From Puccinia triticina (lineage: Eukaryota > Basidiomycota > Pucciniomycetes > Pucciniales > Pucciniaceae): a DNA stretch of 64,000 bases. Below the pieces are notes generated by a model. It made no database searches. It was given only the letters and a program-made list of their open reading frames with translations, and was not told where the DNA came from. Below are positions 48,566 through 61,728 of this stretch, in pieces. The translations under genes were made by a program, and so were the position numbers. The stretch is taken from positions 2,790,001 through 2,854,000 of the forward strand of contig NC_070561.1 in assembly GCF_026914185.1 (NCBI RefSeq), given 5' to 3'. Each line of letters starts with the position of its first letter. Position 1 is the stretch's first letter.

Positions 48566-49052
48566 ATGAAGACCCCTCTTATGATCCTTGTCGCACTCCA
48601 CTGCTCCCTTCTGTGCCTCGGCGGGAAAAGCAGCAGCAAAGCTAGCGGGAAATACGTCACCTGCGCGTCTTACGATTTCTCCCAGAGCCCTAATGGTCAG
48701 CATCCGCCCCGCCAGCAAGCTACCTCCCCTCCAGTCACTGACATCCCTCGCCTGATCCGCTCCACCCAGTGTGCACAGATCAGACCAGCACCGCGTGGAG
48801 ATGCGAGACCTGCACCGGCTCCATCAGTAAGCGTTCCGCGCTCTCCCCATCCGTCCATCCGTCCTCGGGGTGCTGACCTCGACTGGCTGGCGGCCAGCTG
48901 CCCATGGCTGCCGCTTGAACGACAGCAAACAGGAGGACCCGGATACGGTCGACTGTGCATTTTCCTTCGGCCCTGATCCTCAAAGCAACGACAGGAAACA
49001 ATCCAGTGCGCTGAGTCCTTCTCTGTCCCCCCGCAAGAGCGCCGCTGCCTGA
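48566..49052 (+). CDS. Small secreted cysteine-rich protein (effector candidate)
   Basis: Three exons, 48566-48695, 48770-48826 and 48898-49052, give 113 residues. The introns have good branch-like CACTGAC and TGCTGAC sites just before their AG. Residues 1-20 (MKTPLMILVALHCSLLCLGG) are a signal peptide. The mature part has six cysteines (33, 45, 55, 58, 67, 82), compatible with three disulfides, and then a disordered Ser-rich tail. No known domain is recognised. Small size, secretion signal and even cysteine number are the usual profile of rust secreted effectors or apoplastic proteins; that role is inference. An unspliced frame across the same region would give a Pro-rich product of 278 residues, which I consider less likely. 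Confidence 0.68.
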
Positions 49053-50099
49053 CTCCTCTGCCCTCCCCAATACCCCCGCCAACCGACAGGCTGTCTTGAC
49101 GAATTCAGACACTCGCACACGTGCGCTGAGGCCGAGGGCCAATCACCCTTGGGATCCGCCTGTAAGTCTTCTCTCTAGCCTCGTTCACTCCAGACTTGCA
49201 TCGGGGTTATATCGCCAAGCTCACACATGCCCGTTCTCTGATCGTATCAGCTTGCAGCGGGTGTCAGCGTGCGGCATCGTCTTGAGAGTCGTGTGCCACC
49301 ATCCCCTCAGAGGCTCACACAATCTCGTCTCGCCCAAATATCAACCACCTCGTGTCTGATCGTCTCGGCTGCTGTGTTCGACGTCTTCAAACCTGATCTT
49401 TTTAAATTGTCAAGTAATCAAAATCATCATTTATCAGCATCAGAGCTCCTGTTGGAGCCGGGTGAGACCGGAGGCTGCATTTCCTGCGCAGGAGGCCTGC
49501 GCACAGGACGCGGAAGCCGATTGTTTCCTGGACGTGAGGAGGTGATCTGCTGGACGATAAGGCGAGTCTTTTCGGATGCTTGGTGCACTCGGCGCGTGGC
49601 CAGAAGAGTACACCAGCGCCTTTCATGGATCCTTTGAATTTAGAAGAACCCTAAGCTCGCGTCCAAATGGGCAATGCAAGTTAATATGATGCCTCAACTG
49701 CGAAAGCTGCTGCTTAATGGCTGTAATTACATTTGGCACTGATCAATCATGTTGCGTGAAAATCCACCCCCTGGAGTCTTTCAGTGCCCGTGCAGATCTC
49801 GAGCTCATGTTGGAAATCCTTCCGTCTAAAAAATATTACATTCATCAAACTTGATCAAGGCCCTCCTTGCCTGGGACTTTGCCGGAGGCACTCCGTAATT
49901 CTTGCGTGAGGGTTTTGGGGGGTTGGAGGGACACTGTGACGTCACATTTGCTGGCAGCCAAGGGAGGCCTGGCATGAAACCCCTCTCGGCCCCGTAGGCG
50001 GCCAGGGCCCCCCGAGTCGTCTATTAGGACGTGTCTCGTGTCTGATCGGGATCCCCTCAAGATTCAATACTTCGCGCATGGAAGTTCTCAAGTACTGTG
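49053..50099. other. Intergenic, no supported gene
   Basis: Short open frames only. The last 300 bases presumably contain the promoter of the DNA repair gene. Nothing else recognised. Confidence 0.5.
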
Positions 50100-51215
50100 A
50101 TGCCGTTTGTTAGCAAGAACAACCAACCCACGAAGGCACCAGCGGTCCAAGCCCAGCCGTCAACATCTGCAGCGTCCACCTCAATCGGCCCCTCCAAGAC
50201 ATCCAATCACGCTGCTCCTGCCAATGACAGTCACAATCGCCCCGCAGCCCTCAACCGGACTGCAAACTTGAACAACATCATCGTCAACAAATGTCAAGTC
50301 GGTCCCCAGTCGTCTTTTCATACTCCAACTGTGGTATCAAGCCTCCAAAACAAATTGCGCGTGGTTGAATGTAAATTTTCTTATTTGGCCTTTCGACCTC
50401 GTAACTGTGAAACGCATCGATGGATATACGCATATAGCAAGGAAACCCAGTGTTGACGTTGATCAAATCGGTCCCATGGGAGTTCGGAGATACCATCTCA
50501 GACTATCAGCTCAATCAGACCACCGGCTCGCTGTTCTTATCTCTGAAATATCACAGGCTACATCCGGATTACTTGGATACGAGGCTCAAAAAATTGAACA
50601 AAGCGTACGATCTTAAGATCTTATTGTGCCTGTGTGATTCTAATGATCATGAAGCGGTTTTGAAAGATATAACCAAAGTAAGCCGAAGCCTTCCTTGTCT
50701 TGTTGTCGAAAGAGAGTTGCGATTTCACTAATAATTTATTTCGCTTTGCTCTTGGTTTTTACACAGACTTGTATGATTAATGAGTTCACGTTGATAGTTG
50801 GATGGTCCAATTCAGAAATTGCCAGATACATCCAGCTGTTCAAATCCTTTGAAAAGAGACCGCCGGATCTAATCAAAGAGAAGATAGATGACGATTATAT
50901 GTCGAGATTGACGAACGTACTGACGACTGTCAGAGGGTTAAATAAAACTGATGTTTTAACACTGGCCACAAATTTTCGGGTAAGTATTATGATTTAGAAT
51001 ACATGCCTGACCGTTACATTTTGAATATCAAGGTTGATAGATCTGGGAAAATTGGGCACCCCCTTCTTTAGTCGTTTCGCCAAATCGTTGAGGCGTCACC
51101 AAGTGAACTTTCGCTATGCCCTGGCTTGGGCGAGAAGAAAGTGAAAAGGTTGTTGGAGGCATTCAACTCGGATTTTAGGACTTTCCCCAAACACAATGAC
51201 ACCGTCGAAAACTAA
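50100..51215 (+). CDS. RAD10: DNA excision repair protein ERCC1/RAD10
   Basis: Four exons, 50100-50297, 50438-50677, 50767-50979 and 51072-51215, give 264 residues in frame. After a Ser/Ala-rich N terminus come the central-domain motifs NNIIVNKCQ, GNPVLTLIKSVPWEFGD, FLSLKYHRLHPDYL and TLIVGWSNSEIARYIQLFKSFE. The C-terminal tandem helix-hairpin-helix follows (LTTVRGLNKTDVLTLATNF, SLCPGLGEKKVKRLLEAF). As in other ERCC1 proteins the nuclease active site is absent from the central domain. The partner XPF/RAD1 cuts 5' of lesions in nucleotide excision repair and also acts in recombination. The donor of intron 1 (GTCGGT) is weak, so that junction is the least certain. Confidence 0.92.
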
Positions 51216-51995
51216 TTCACAATCCTGATGGGATTTCATAATCAGCATCATCAATATAGCCATAAGATCGTAGAACCCTTTAACAATCGCCTCATTTGCC
51301 TAATCAAGATTCATCTAGATCAAATATGAAACCAAAACAAGAGATGTTGGAACAGTTAGTTTTTTGCCACATGCACTTGTATACTTTAAGTTGAACAGAG
51401 AATCCATCCATCATCATGTCATCTACATCTGTTTGTATTCATTTGTGGAAGTGTAACGTCCTCCTGCCAAGGTTCATCACCATCCCAAGGTAACTAGGCT
51501 CCAAATAGCTATGTGTGAGTGACTAGCCAAAGGGTCAAGAAGGGACTACACCCGTGTTTGCTTAATCATATGCTGAGAACAAGCCTCATGAGATAATACG
51601 AAACAAAGTGGAACTAATAGCCAAAAACGGAAGACAGTCTGTAAAACTAAGCACGAGTATCTTTTTCAGATGCCACCCAGCCAAGGACACCCGAATCGCA
51701 CATATGTCGCAGGATACGAAAAGGAAAGCAGGTTGCATAAAATAACGATTTGATATGGGATACAGTAGGTTTATGCGGCTTAGGTACACTAACTAGATGA
51801 GTTGCTCTATACTCATTGAAATCAGAGACTTCGATTCGACAATGATTGGTTGTGGTTCTAATCAATGAGAGCACCAGGATGATTATGTAACAATAATCTA
51901 GAAAAAAATTTATGGCAACATGAACAAGACAAGAAGAGAAAGACAGTAGTTCTTTACATGCCTCGACTGACGCTGTGTATCAGTTGTGTTACAAA
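51216..51995. other. Convergent 3' region, no gene seen
   Basis: AT-rich spacer between two tail-to-tail genes. It would hold both 3' untranslated regions and terminators. Confidence 0.55.
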
Positions 51996-54029
51996 TTAAG
52001 GCGAGGGTTTGCAAATCATCTCAGCCATGGCCCGAAGCGCGGTGCCCGAATACCCCACCCGATTATGCCCACCCCGCTGAGCGTCGAGAAAGATAGCTTG
52101 ACTTCTGCTGTGGAGACGACTAAACTGGTGGAGTGTTCCGTAATGAGCTATTTCGTGGGTTCTAATCACAGGCTTGAAGCGGTCATCAGATGATGGCAGG
52201 ATCGGCGTTGGAGAGAGATGAGATTGTTTGTGGGCCGAAGGAAGTAGAATTGGAATATCCTTGCTATCCCCCACAGTTACGTTGGCTGAGTGATGCTCAT
52301 GAATGTACTCGAACAGGGATTTTGAGTGGGATGGATGCACATCAATGTCATCCTATTGATCCGATTAGAATTGAGCCACAGTCAGGATAATACTGACCAC
52401 TTTCTCTGCGAGTTTGGTGGGATACAGATCTCAATAACTTACCTGTGCGTGGATCAACATGATATTTGTGGTTATTGCTGGGATTAGGGACTTAGTATTG
52501 AAGTGGGTGGTTAGAAACGTATCCAAAAGCCAAGCTGGTTTGAAAAATGCGCAAATGGTGTCAACAATACTTCAGACACGCGGAACAACAATGGAGTAAA
52601 AGCCAAGACTCCGAGACTGACATTGTGCTTTTGGGAAGATAGAGAGTGGTTGCAAAATTGGTATGACCTTGAACAGAGAATAAGTCTCTTCAGAAGTGCC
52701 AAGTAAAGGTGTCAGTTCTCGTGCAAGGATTTCGAGATATGATCGAGACAACTTAGGTGCTGACTCAATAGTTCCGGGATGCTTGTGAACGGTGCAATCA
52801 AACATAATGAGTTCGGTGTAACCTTCTCCTCGGTAATTAAGCGATGGGCAAGCGCGGCAGAGACCCCAGTACCAAGACTCTGACCAATGATACTGATATT
52901 TCTAGGATTTGCCCCCGACCCCACGATATAATCCCATACGGTCCGCGCATCCTTGATCAAACCCTCCTCAGACGGTGGGAACAAATTCGGGGGAGATGAA
53001 TCGGCAAAGCCACTGTTTTCATGAATAATAGCAGGCGAACTGGTGAGCGTTTTGCCTTACTTTGCCCAGCCGAATCTTTTTTGAAGAAAAAAAAACGATA
53101 TGAACCGATAATCATAGATAACAAAATTGAGACCTTCATCACAAGCCCCATAGGTTGATCCCGAAAGTGAACGTAATAGTGAGGCTCGGGAGCTTTGGGC
53201 TCGCGAGGCAGCGTTGCCGTGCGAATAGAGAACTGTTTTATGGGTTCTGATAAGAGATACAGGTAAGAAGCCTGCAGTCTTTAAATTTAGCAAGTTGGGT
53301 TTTCTCTACCTTAGGGCGTTTTCGAACACCGACAACGGGATTGCACCGGTGTGGGATTGTAACAATGAGCCGGAAAAGTCCTCGGATTGCTGAAAATGCC
53401 GCACGTAGACAGCCTCAGGCAGGGCATGCCATACACCTTGAATTTTAGCAGCACAAAAATAAAGACATTGCATTGAAGTAAGACGATTTGAGCTAATTGG
53501 GAGCAATGAAAGCTGATAGAGATTTCTACAGTACCAATCTTCGCTCCATCGGGTGTGGTAAGTTGAAAGTTTCGAACCTGACCAGGTGCTATGCCATAAA
53601 ATTCTGGAGCATCGAAATTCGCCTGTGTCAAAACATGATGACATCAGAAAAATGCGAAAAAAAAATGCCAGATAAGGGGCGGAAATGACCTTACGTGGAC
53701 CGGTACATGGACCCAGTGAAGGTATATTGCGCTATCGAGGATTTACAAACAGGGATGGATTGTTGCACGAGTTGGTTATTCCAGTCTATTGGTATCACTG
53801 GTGTCTTCCGATTGAATGCTCAATGTGCGAATTGACGAACCCTCTTTGGATGTACGGTATCCCGAGACACAGAATAAAGATCACGTATGCGGCTATGACC
53901 AACGGCCAACAATGGTCCGATATTGATTAACGAGAGTGCTCAAAGTTGAACAGACAGTTGTATCCATCTTGTAATCGACTTACCTGGCAAGCAAAGCAAC
54001 CAACGATGACAATTGTAGAGGAAGCCCAT
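51996..54029 (-). CDS. ABHD12/BEM46-like alpha/beta hydrolase, ten exons
   Basis: The proposed exons are 53984-54029, 53841-53892, 53695-53731, 53535-53622, 53310-53436, 53106-53246, 52765-53012, 52622-52687, 52443-52534 and 51996-52352. All phases close, giving 417 residues. An N-terminal membrane anchor (LLCLPAAYVIFILCLGIPYIQ) precedes IYLHWVHVPV and NFDAPEFYGIAPGQVRNF. The hydrolase core shows TVLYSHGNAASR (oxyanion region), the nucleophile elbow GQSLGTG (Ser209), AQDDID (Asp300/301) and GGHN (His395), a complete Ser-Asp-His triad. Relatives are ER-membrane lipid hydrolases such as lysophosphatidylserine lipase. The substrate here is unknown. The first three exons are the least certain. 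Confidence 0.87.
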
Positions 54030-55556
54030 CTGATTGGTTTCGATTTCGATTGTGCACCACTATTCCTACAAAGCTTTGGTGGGCACTGGAAGGTACATGT
54101 GTAGAAAGGACAAGCGCTAAGTTTACTTACCCTCGAGTTTCCCGAGAACGCTATGTGGACGATCCTGGCTTCGTGCTGGTGTAGCCGTGCAAACCGATGG
54201 GATGGGGAATGAGGAGATCCGGAGACGAGGAGGTTGAAAACACAACACTTGTACATAATTTCACGACTCCGACTCAACCGCCAGAGCCTGAAAGTCATTG
54301 TATACCCCTCTTCTACTCCTTTTTCCCCCTTTCCTCACTTTTCACTCCAATATGAGACTTCCTGCATTGTTTTCCTCTGGCAAGTATATATGTATCATCT
54401 TTCCACTGGACAAACATCACAATATAGCTGCTCTAGGTAGGTTTACTATGTCATTACTTTTTTCTGAGAGAGCCTACCGCCCTCCACAAGGAAGGATTAA
54501 ATTCAAGTGACTCATGAAGGAGGGTGTAAATACATACTAGAATATGACATTGACACTGGGATACCGGCTAGACCGTAAATAAAATCCCACCAGGATATCC
54601 AGAGAAATGGATTCCTCTCAACCGCAATATTCAACCTGAAGGAGTCTCCAAAAGGAAAATCAAATTACCGACAGGTTGAAGTAGACTGATTGCAACCTTA
54701 CCTGGCTATTCATAGTCATCCCAATCAGTCGGATTCTCACAGGGCTCAGCAATCTTGTGATCGGGAATTTCTCTTGATCTTATCTTTTGATTGGTTGATG
54801 ATGGTTGATTATGATCCCGACTGCGGTTCCATTTCTTGATATGTTCAAATGGGCGTGGCCAGTTAGTGTTGTTCAGAAACACCAGTGTAACTCAAGCTCA
54901 ATTGAGGATAAGATAACTGCAAGAAACTGGAATACGGAGGAAACCTAAATGACTACAGATCTCCAACAGCTACCCGAGAGAAAAAATTGCCAATTGGACA
55001 GCAGATCAAGCCAAGAAGAGTACATAAAGAATGCAACATGATAAGACAACAAATAATATTTAAAGAATACTGCAGGCAACCGAAGTGAATTGTGAGATGA
55101 TAAGCAGATAAAAGTACAAAGAGAAATCCCCAAAAAATTAAAAATTCATGAATGACGCTTGAGAAAAGAAAAGAAAAAAAAAACTGGAAAGTGGAGCCAA
55201 GAATAGATTGAGCTCCGTATTCGATAGCATAAAATTGTTATAAATGATTTGGGGAACCGCTGGATGAGTTGCCGTCTGCCCAAGACTTTAAGATTGAGTC
55301 TGCGGCGTCAAGCTTTTCCAATGTCTGAGTGATATCGATATCTTCGCATATATCGTATTATCTGTTTGCTATTCGGATTCTCGTTCTGATTGAGAGGAGG
55401 TGGGTTAGTAAAATCGAATATTCGAATGATCGAAGGATATCAAAGCTAACCTCTGCCCTCTTTTTGTCAAGCTCTTGTCAGGCACGATCGACCAGCACTG
55501 GGCGAGACCCAACAGACAAGGTTACACCAGCGGATCGGGATCTGATCTGAGTGGGT

Positions 55557-55880
55557 CCAAGTGGCGAAGATTCGAGTTGGTCAGCCCAGTCTGAGAGAGT
55601 ACATGGCCAGGCGAACTGATAGAATATTGTAAGGCAAGATCAGCAGGAGGTCTTTGTGGTATGAGTGACGGGGCTTAGAGGGGGAGGTGCATACCTCGGA
55701 GGCGAGCGAAAGATCAGATCTAAGTGAGCCCAAGTGGCGAAGATTTGAGTTGGTCTGCACAGTGTGAGAGAGTAAACGGCCAGGTGAACTGATCGAATGT
55801 TGTAGGGCAAGATCAACAGGAGGTCTTTGTGGGGCTTAGAGGGGGGGGAGTGCATACCTCGTAGGCGAGCGAAAGATCGG
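55557..55880. repeat. Tandem duplication, about 172 bp unit, two copies
   Basis: AAGTGGCGAAGATT begins both copies (near 55560 and 55732). Each continues through GAGTTGGTC, GAGAGAGTA, GGCCAGG and CAGGAGGTCTTTGTGG to GCGAGCGAAAGATC. The copies differ by substitutions and small indels. Confidence 0.8.
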
Positions 55881-56929
55881 TTATGGTAGCCACGCCGTCA
55901 ACGGTCGGAGGGGATCAAATTGGGTATCGACTCGGTTGCTTCTTCCGATACCGGAATCCATGCTGAGATTGATAATCTATAATCGACAGGTCTTATGGCT
56001 AGTCAGTGACGGGGATGATAAATGTAAAGGTGAGAAAGATAGACTCGCTTTGATGGCGGAGAATCAGGTACGATGTGCGCTCCGGCGTCCTCCTCTTGCT
56101 TTGGTTTCGCCTGTCTGAAGTTTGCCTTTTGTCGATCGCTGCTTGGTCGAGAGTAAAGATTGGTTGATGATAGGTATTCGGAATCCAGCTCCTTCGGCGT
56201 CTCGACCACGAAAACCTGGAGAAATGGACCTGATGACATCATCATCGGGCCCGAATCAGACTTCCGCATCTTCAAGCCGATGCAGCTTCCGCAGCAATAT
56301 CTAGCCGGGCTCTGAAGGTGGAAGCTCGGCGCAATCAAAAAGTACCACCCGCTCCCGAATATACGATGGTCTTGAAGTTGATATCTTCGTTCACACATCC
56401 ATCGATCTCTCTGTTTTGAGATGTCAACGCAAAGCAGACCGCTCATCGCCATCACCCGTTGTGGCATTCGTAGGGACCCGCGACCAGAGGAAGGGATATT
56501 GAATGCCCCGTCTAATTGGTTCTACCTTCACAGATCATGAAATGTTTCAAGATACTTCTTGTTCACTGTGAATCGGCTATACAACCTCGGATATATCCCA
56601 TCAGTCAAATGAAAACCATGCGTTATATTCAGCATGTACCAGTCATGTCGCGATGACCGCTTCAGCTTAATCTCCTAGTCGGATATGATAACCGAAAGAG
56701 TGTATCTGAAAAGCAGTTGGCTGCTGGCATACATGGATGCAATCACCACAACGACTGCTGTACCGAATCACACAACACTTTGGTGCTGAGCCGCGATCAT
56801 GAACTCGAGTATAAAAAACATCTGCTACGGATACTCCCGCAATGAAAAGTGAGCTGGTGATCTTGCAGCACATGAAAATCAGACCGCGTCTTGATCGGAT
56901 CAGTGGCCAAGGGTATGTAGGCTGGCATG

Positions 56930-57665
56930 TTGATGCATTGTGAGCGCTCGTCAAATACAGGATATGCCCTGTGACGATAAGGTCTTAGAATGTACATTTC
57001 TAGTCGACCTGTCAACATTTCGTGACTAGCTGCACATGATGAAGGAGATGGATGATCAGCGAAAGCTCGAGTAATCATGAATAGAAAAACATTAGCGGCG
57101 AACCTTCATGCATCCCCGGCTGAGGTGTGTTCAACGTTACGAGTGGGTTTTGCTAACGCATTGGAGGATACGGCCTCGGTTTTTAGGATTGGGTACACGT
57201 TGATGCATTGTGAGCACTTTTGTCGAATAAAGGATATGCCCTGTGATGTGAAGGCCTTAGAATATAAATCTGTCAGCATTTAGCAACTAGCTGCACACAA
57301 TAAAGGAGAGGGTTGTTCAGCAAAAGCTTGGGTACCTGTGTCAGTGAATAGGGAAAACAATAGTGACTAACCCAAACACATCTCTCACCGGGGTATGTGC
57401 AACGTGTGCGTTTTGCTAATTCATTGTCTTACATGACTCGTCGGATGCAGGATATGCCCTGTGACGCCAAGGTCTTAGAGTATAGAATTTTACTCATTTT
57501 GCGAACATTTCGCGACTAACTGCACATGCACAAGAGGAAGTTAATCAGCGAAAGCCTAGTAACAATGAATAAAAAAAACATTAGCGACTAACCAAGATAC
57601 ATCTCTGATCGAGGTATGGGCAACGATTGGGTTTTGCTAAAGCATCGAAGGATACAACCTTATTC
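56930..57665. repeat. Diverged tandem repeat, three copies of about 220-270 bp
   Basis: AGGATATGCCCTGTGACG-like anchors occur near 56959, 57230 and 57449. Each is followed by AAGGTCTTAGARTA, then ACTARCTGCACA and GGGTTTTGCTAA. The copies are clearly related but diverged and indel-rich. Confidence 0.75.
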
Positions 57666-60600
57666 TTTAGGACATGGATGATGCGGATTGATCTGAAAGG
57701 AAGACAGTTGGGAAGCAAATGAGACCTGAATGATTGTTGGGAAGCAAACATGTCAATCAATAACAAAAACAGTTGACGACGTGGACCGCCTGACACTGCA
57801 GTTGAGGAACTACGTACCCCATGGTCCAGCTGACCCGTTCGGGTAATGATAGGGATGCATCAAAGACGGGACATAAACCCTATCGCGCTCTTTGAAGATA
57901 GGTGCAGCTCTTTGAAGTGGCTCGGCGGATGTGATCGCGCGCCTTTTGAGAGAGGAGTGCTTCGCGTTTGAAGCTTGGCCCTGATGCTAAAGAAATTGAA
58001 ATTGTTTCAGTGCGTTCTTCTTAAGGATTACGATGTGAGAAAAAAAGGAAAGAATCGGCTCACATATGTCATCCTATGGGTCGAATGTCGGGGTAGAGCA
58101 GAAGACCGTGTTGAGGATATCGGCGTGTTACTCAAGGTGAATGAATTTGAATATGTATAATGTAAATTATAGAGCTGAGCGTTGCTGCACACTCTGTCGG
58201 ACACGCCCGAAAATGAAAACAAATTCAGTCGAAGGGGATATCTACCCCACAATCTCATTCAGGAGATTAGAAACGAAGCAACTGGCTTATACAAGACAAG
58301 AGACACCAGAGAAAGCCAGTTGGATGAATGTCGTGTCTTTCAATCCAATCTCAAAAGTTTGATCCTTCTCCTGTTGGCAAAAAATCACCGGCAAAATAAA
58401 GGAGGAATGAGGGAATGATGACCGATTGAAATAAAATCAGTGGCAGCCCAACTATATTGTTGGTCGAGAATCGAGAATTGTTAATGCCTTTGTCGTTGAC
58501 AAGGTAGCCTTGAAGGACATCACTATTAACATGACGGATTCGCCCGCGGGTGATATGTGACACCAGTGCTAGGACATTAGATGATGCAAGGAATCTTAAT
58601 GTTTGAAGGCATTCGTGATCAGATGAATCGCGATGCTAATGCTTGAGTACATGGTCATAGTAATGATGATCCGTCAAGAGCCACTTCAATCGGATACATG
58701 TAATTTCATGCAAACGTAGCCTTGATTCTGAAGAATATCAAACATTCAGCCGAGTTAAACGTGGTTGATCGATGATCAGAGAGAATGGGATTCATAAAAA
58801 ATATACGTTCGGAGAAGTCTCAATGCTTGAAGACAGAGATGATCATAGGAGTAGCAAGCCTTGTTGAGCCATTAAATATACACAGAAACGACAACCGGAT
58901 TTTTGCAGTCGTTGCCGCTGCAACGGGATGGCGATGATGATCAAGACTGCAGAAATAAAATCACGAGAATATGACCAGTCCTTCAAGAGAGATTCGTTCG
59001 GATAGGGGATAATGAAGAGCAGGTCGACGAAGAGCAGTGAAGGTCAAGTGGAATTGAGTGAGAGCATTCAAGACGGCCTGAAGAACGCCTCGGCCGGGCA
59101 AAGAAAAGAGTACATGGACTTGGAATATGGCTTGTCGAAATAATCAAGCCCGAGTAGCCCAAGGCTGAGATGGATGGAGGGGAAATCATGTAGACCGTCA
59201 AGAGAGTCTGATCAAGGGGAGGAAGAAATGTGTGTATAGCAGTCTGCTGGAATGAGAAATTGGGAAGGAAATTATCTGGGGAGGAGGAAATTGAGGCGGA
59301 TGGGGGACAAGTCTGACCTGGGTGGTGGCCCTTTTTATGTCAGACCGGGGGCGAAAAAAAATCACAATCCTTTGGGGCATCACTACTGCGACCAATCACG
59401 ATGCGCCGTTCACTGTGGAAGGCTCAAAGAACAAAGGCGATGTTGTTTGTTTGTCCATTTTATGTGAGTCTATTTGGTTTACGGATACTATAAGCTTCCC
59501 CTGAGCCATTCATTTTTTTTCCCTCTGTCTTTGGGCTATTTTCTACTGGGCGCAGGGTTGTTGAAGTTGATCGAAGCGGATTGCAACTACTTTGATCTGA
59601 GGGTACCACTATTTACACCGGTGTTATGGGTTAATTCGACGTGGTTTGTTGAGTAAAGTGATACACATTTCAGGGCATAAAGCAGTGCACGATGAAGCAA
59701 TCAGCTGGCTCTAACAAATAATTGAGGAGATTATAGCTTACTCCCCTGTCCCTCCCAGGTGAATGCTCCCAACCAATCTGCACAATCGAGACACGCAATG
59801 CCGTGGTATTTCTCTCTTCACCAGCCGATGTCGTACGTATCCTTTTGGAGTAGTGTGTAGTTTGGCAGAACCTAGCGAACTAACTTATACTCTGGTGCAA
59901 GTTCAATTCTTCACGCCTTTAAATATGGCGCACAGCATCATCTACAGTCTACACTCTAGTATCCAAGAATTACGCAGCCTATGGAGATATCTGGTTCTAA
60001 CCGCCCTCCTCTTTCGCAAGCTTCCAAGAAGCTCAAGCACGCTTTCCATCTACTAGCCAAGGAAACAATTTTATCTACATGTTGGCTCTATACATTTCAG
60101 TGCGAGTGTAAAGTTGCGAGGATTAGTGGACTGAATCTTCTTTTGGAGGTTGAACTCCTGATTTGCTCAGCACTACGGTGATTGTATGTACAAAACAGTA
60201 CAAAATAGGAAGCTGGGATGATTAGAGACTGTAGGTGAGTGTATTTTCAACCGGGCTCAGCTATTCCTCCCTGTTTCTCATAGCCTCGTGAGGATATGCT
60301 GAGTGTACATATCCAGACGAAGAAAAATATACCTGCTACATCAACAACATCGTGTCCAACAGATCCTGTCCAACGAGGCACAACATGAGAATGAAGCGAG
60401 AAAGTAAGTTTTCTGACTGGGTTTAAACGTTTCATACCAAACATTTGCTGTAAGTATCTGCTTTAACTTGCCTCCCCCAAACTATGTATCTAGCGCGCTT
60501 ATTAGGACCATTGTCCCTGTCACACTCAAATCCACTGCACACATCATCAGCGAAGAAATTTACCCAACGGAGTAAAGGCCATCAAACACCATTCATAAAT

Positions 60601-61728
60601 TGTTTAATAGTTTCAGAACAAAATCCGATGCTTTGCGTCCTCGTGAACTCGAGAATTCAAGGCGGAAAACACCGGATAAAGCTAACTCAGGGGGCCGATT
60701 TGACAACGTCCAGAATCTCTCTTTCTGTTTCTCATCTTTCCGAGTAGCACGCCGGGTCACTATGACTTGGTCAAACTGTATTACTGCGCAAATGGGGACG
60801 TTCTGTCTTTTCATCAATTTATGACGTTGATATTACCATTCAGAAATCTGTTTACGCTGGAATGTCAATCTGGTCTGGTTTCAGTTAGACATAACTCTTA
60901 CACAGACTTCCAAAAAGTGAATTGGAACGTGAAGAAAAAATCCACCCAGATTGAAGTAATTGTGGCTAAAGACCAGGGATAGAATTAATTTGGGAGGTCC
61001 CAAGCTTCTTTACTTGCCTTCAATTAACCTCTTTGCAGAATTCAGAATCCTTGAATACGATAGGGTTAAGAACTATTTTTTGCTTCATAATTGCTGGTGG
61101 ATTCGAAAAGGTTCCCAATTTCTGAGTTTTGGTCTGCAGCGCTGTTTTTCTTCCGTGGCAGTTACACCTGTTTTGTGTCAGGCACATACATACAAGTGCT
61201 TGATCGCGTAAGAGCCATTGTGCGTGTGCTTGAAGCAAACGAGATGAAGCGATGTAGCTGATATGGAGCAAAGCTTGACGCGGACAAATTCTCGCCAATC
61301 ATGAGATATTATGTTTTCTCCTGAGTCGATTTTGCACCAGATCAGATTCTCGGGATTTCCCTACATAGAACAACACCTCGGCAGGGTTTGGCGACGGTAG
61401 CGTGTCACTGTCAAGCAACGGAACACTTGGGTCACTCACCCCGAGTCACCGAGTCGACTTGCAAAGTTTCGAGTTCAATGGCGACAAAAAGTGGATGGAT
61501 AAACAGCATCGATAATCCGCCTTAGTCACATGTGAGAAGACCGTCGTCGGGTTGATGATAATCAGATTTCTAGGCGGGAGCTCCATATTTTCGAGACAAC
61601 ACGCGGAGCTTTTCCCGGCGCGTATCCATCGTTTGTGTCAGATTAGCTTTTCGCTTCAAGGTGACGCGTTCTAACTTTGAAGAGACCGCAAAGGTAAAGC
61701 CAGCAATCAGTCTCGAAGCCGAATCTTG

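Larger units (their letters stand above)
54030..61728. other. Long stretch without a resolved gene
   Basis: Composition is balanced and many short frames exist on both strands, but none carries a motif I recognise. A plus-strand interval near 56160-56420 has several protein-like frames (for example NGPDDIIIGPESDFRIFKP), and 60480-60830 and 58980-59200 are similar. These could be exons of rapidly evolving genes. Two tandem-repeat zones are listed separately. Confidence 0.4.
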
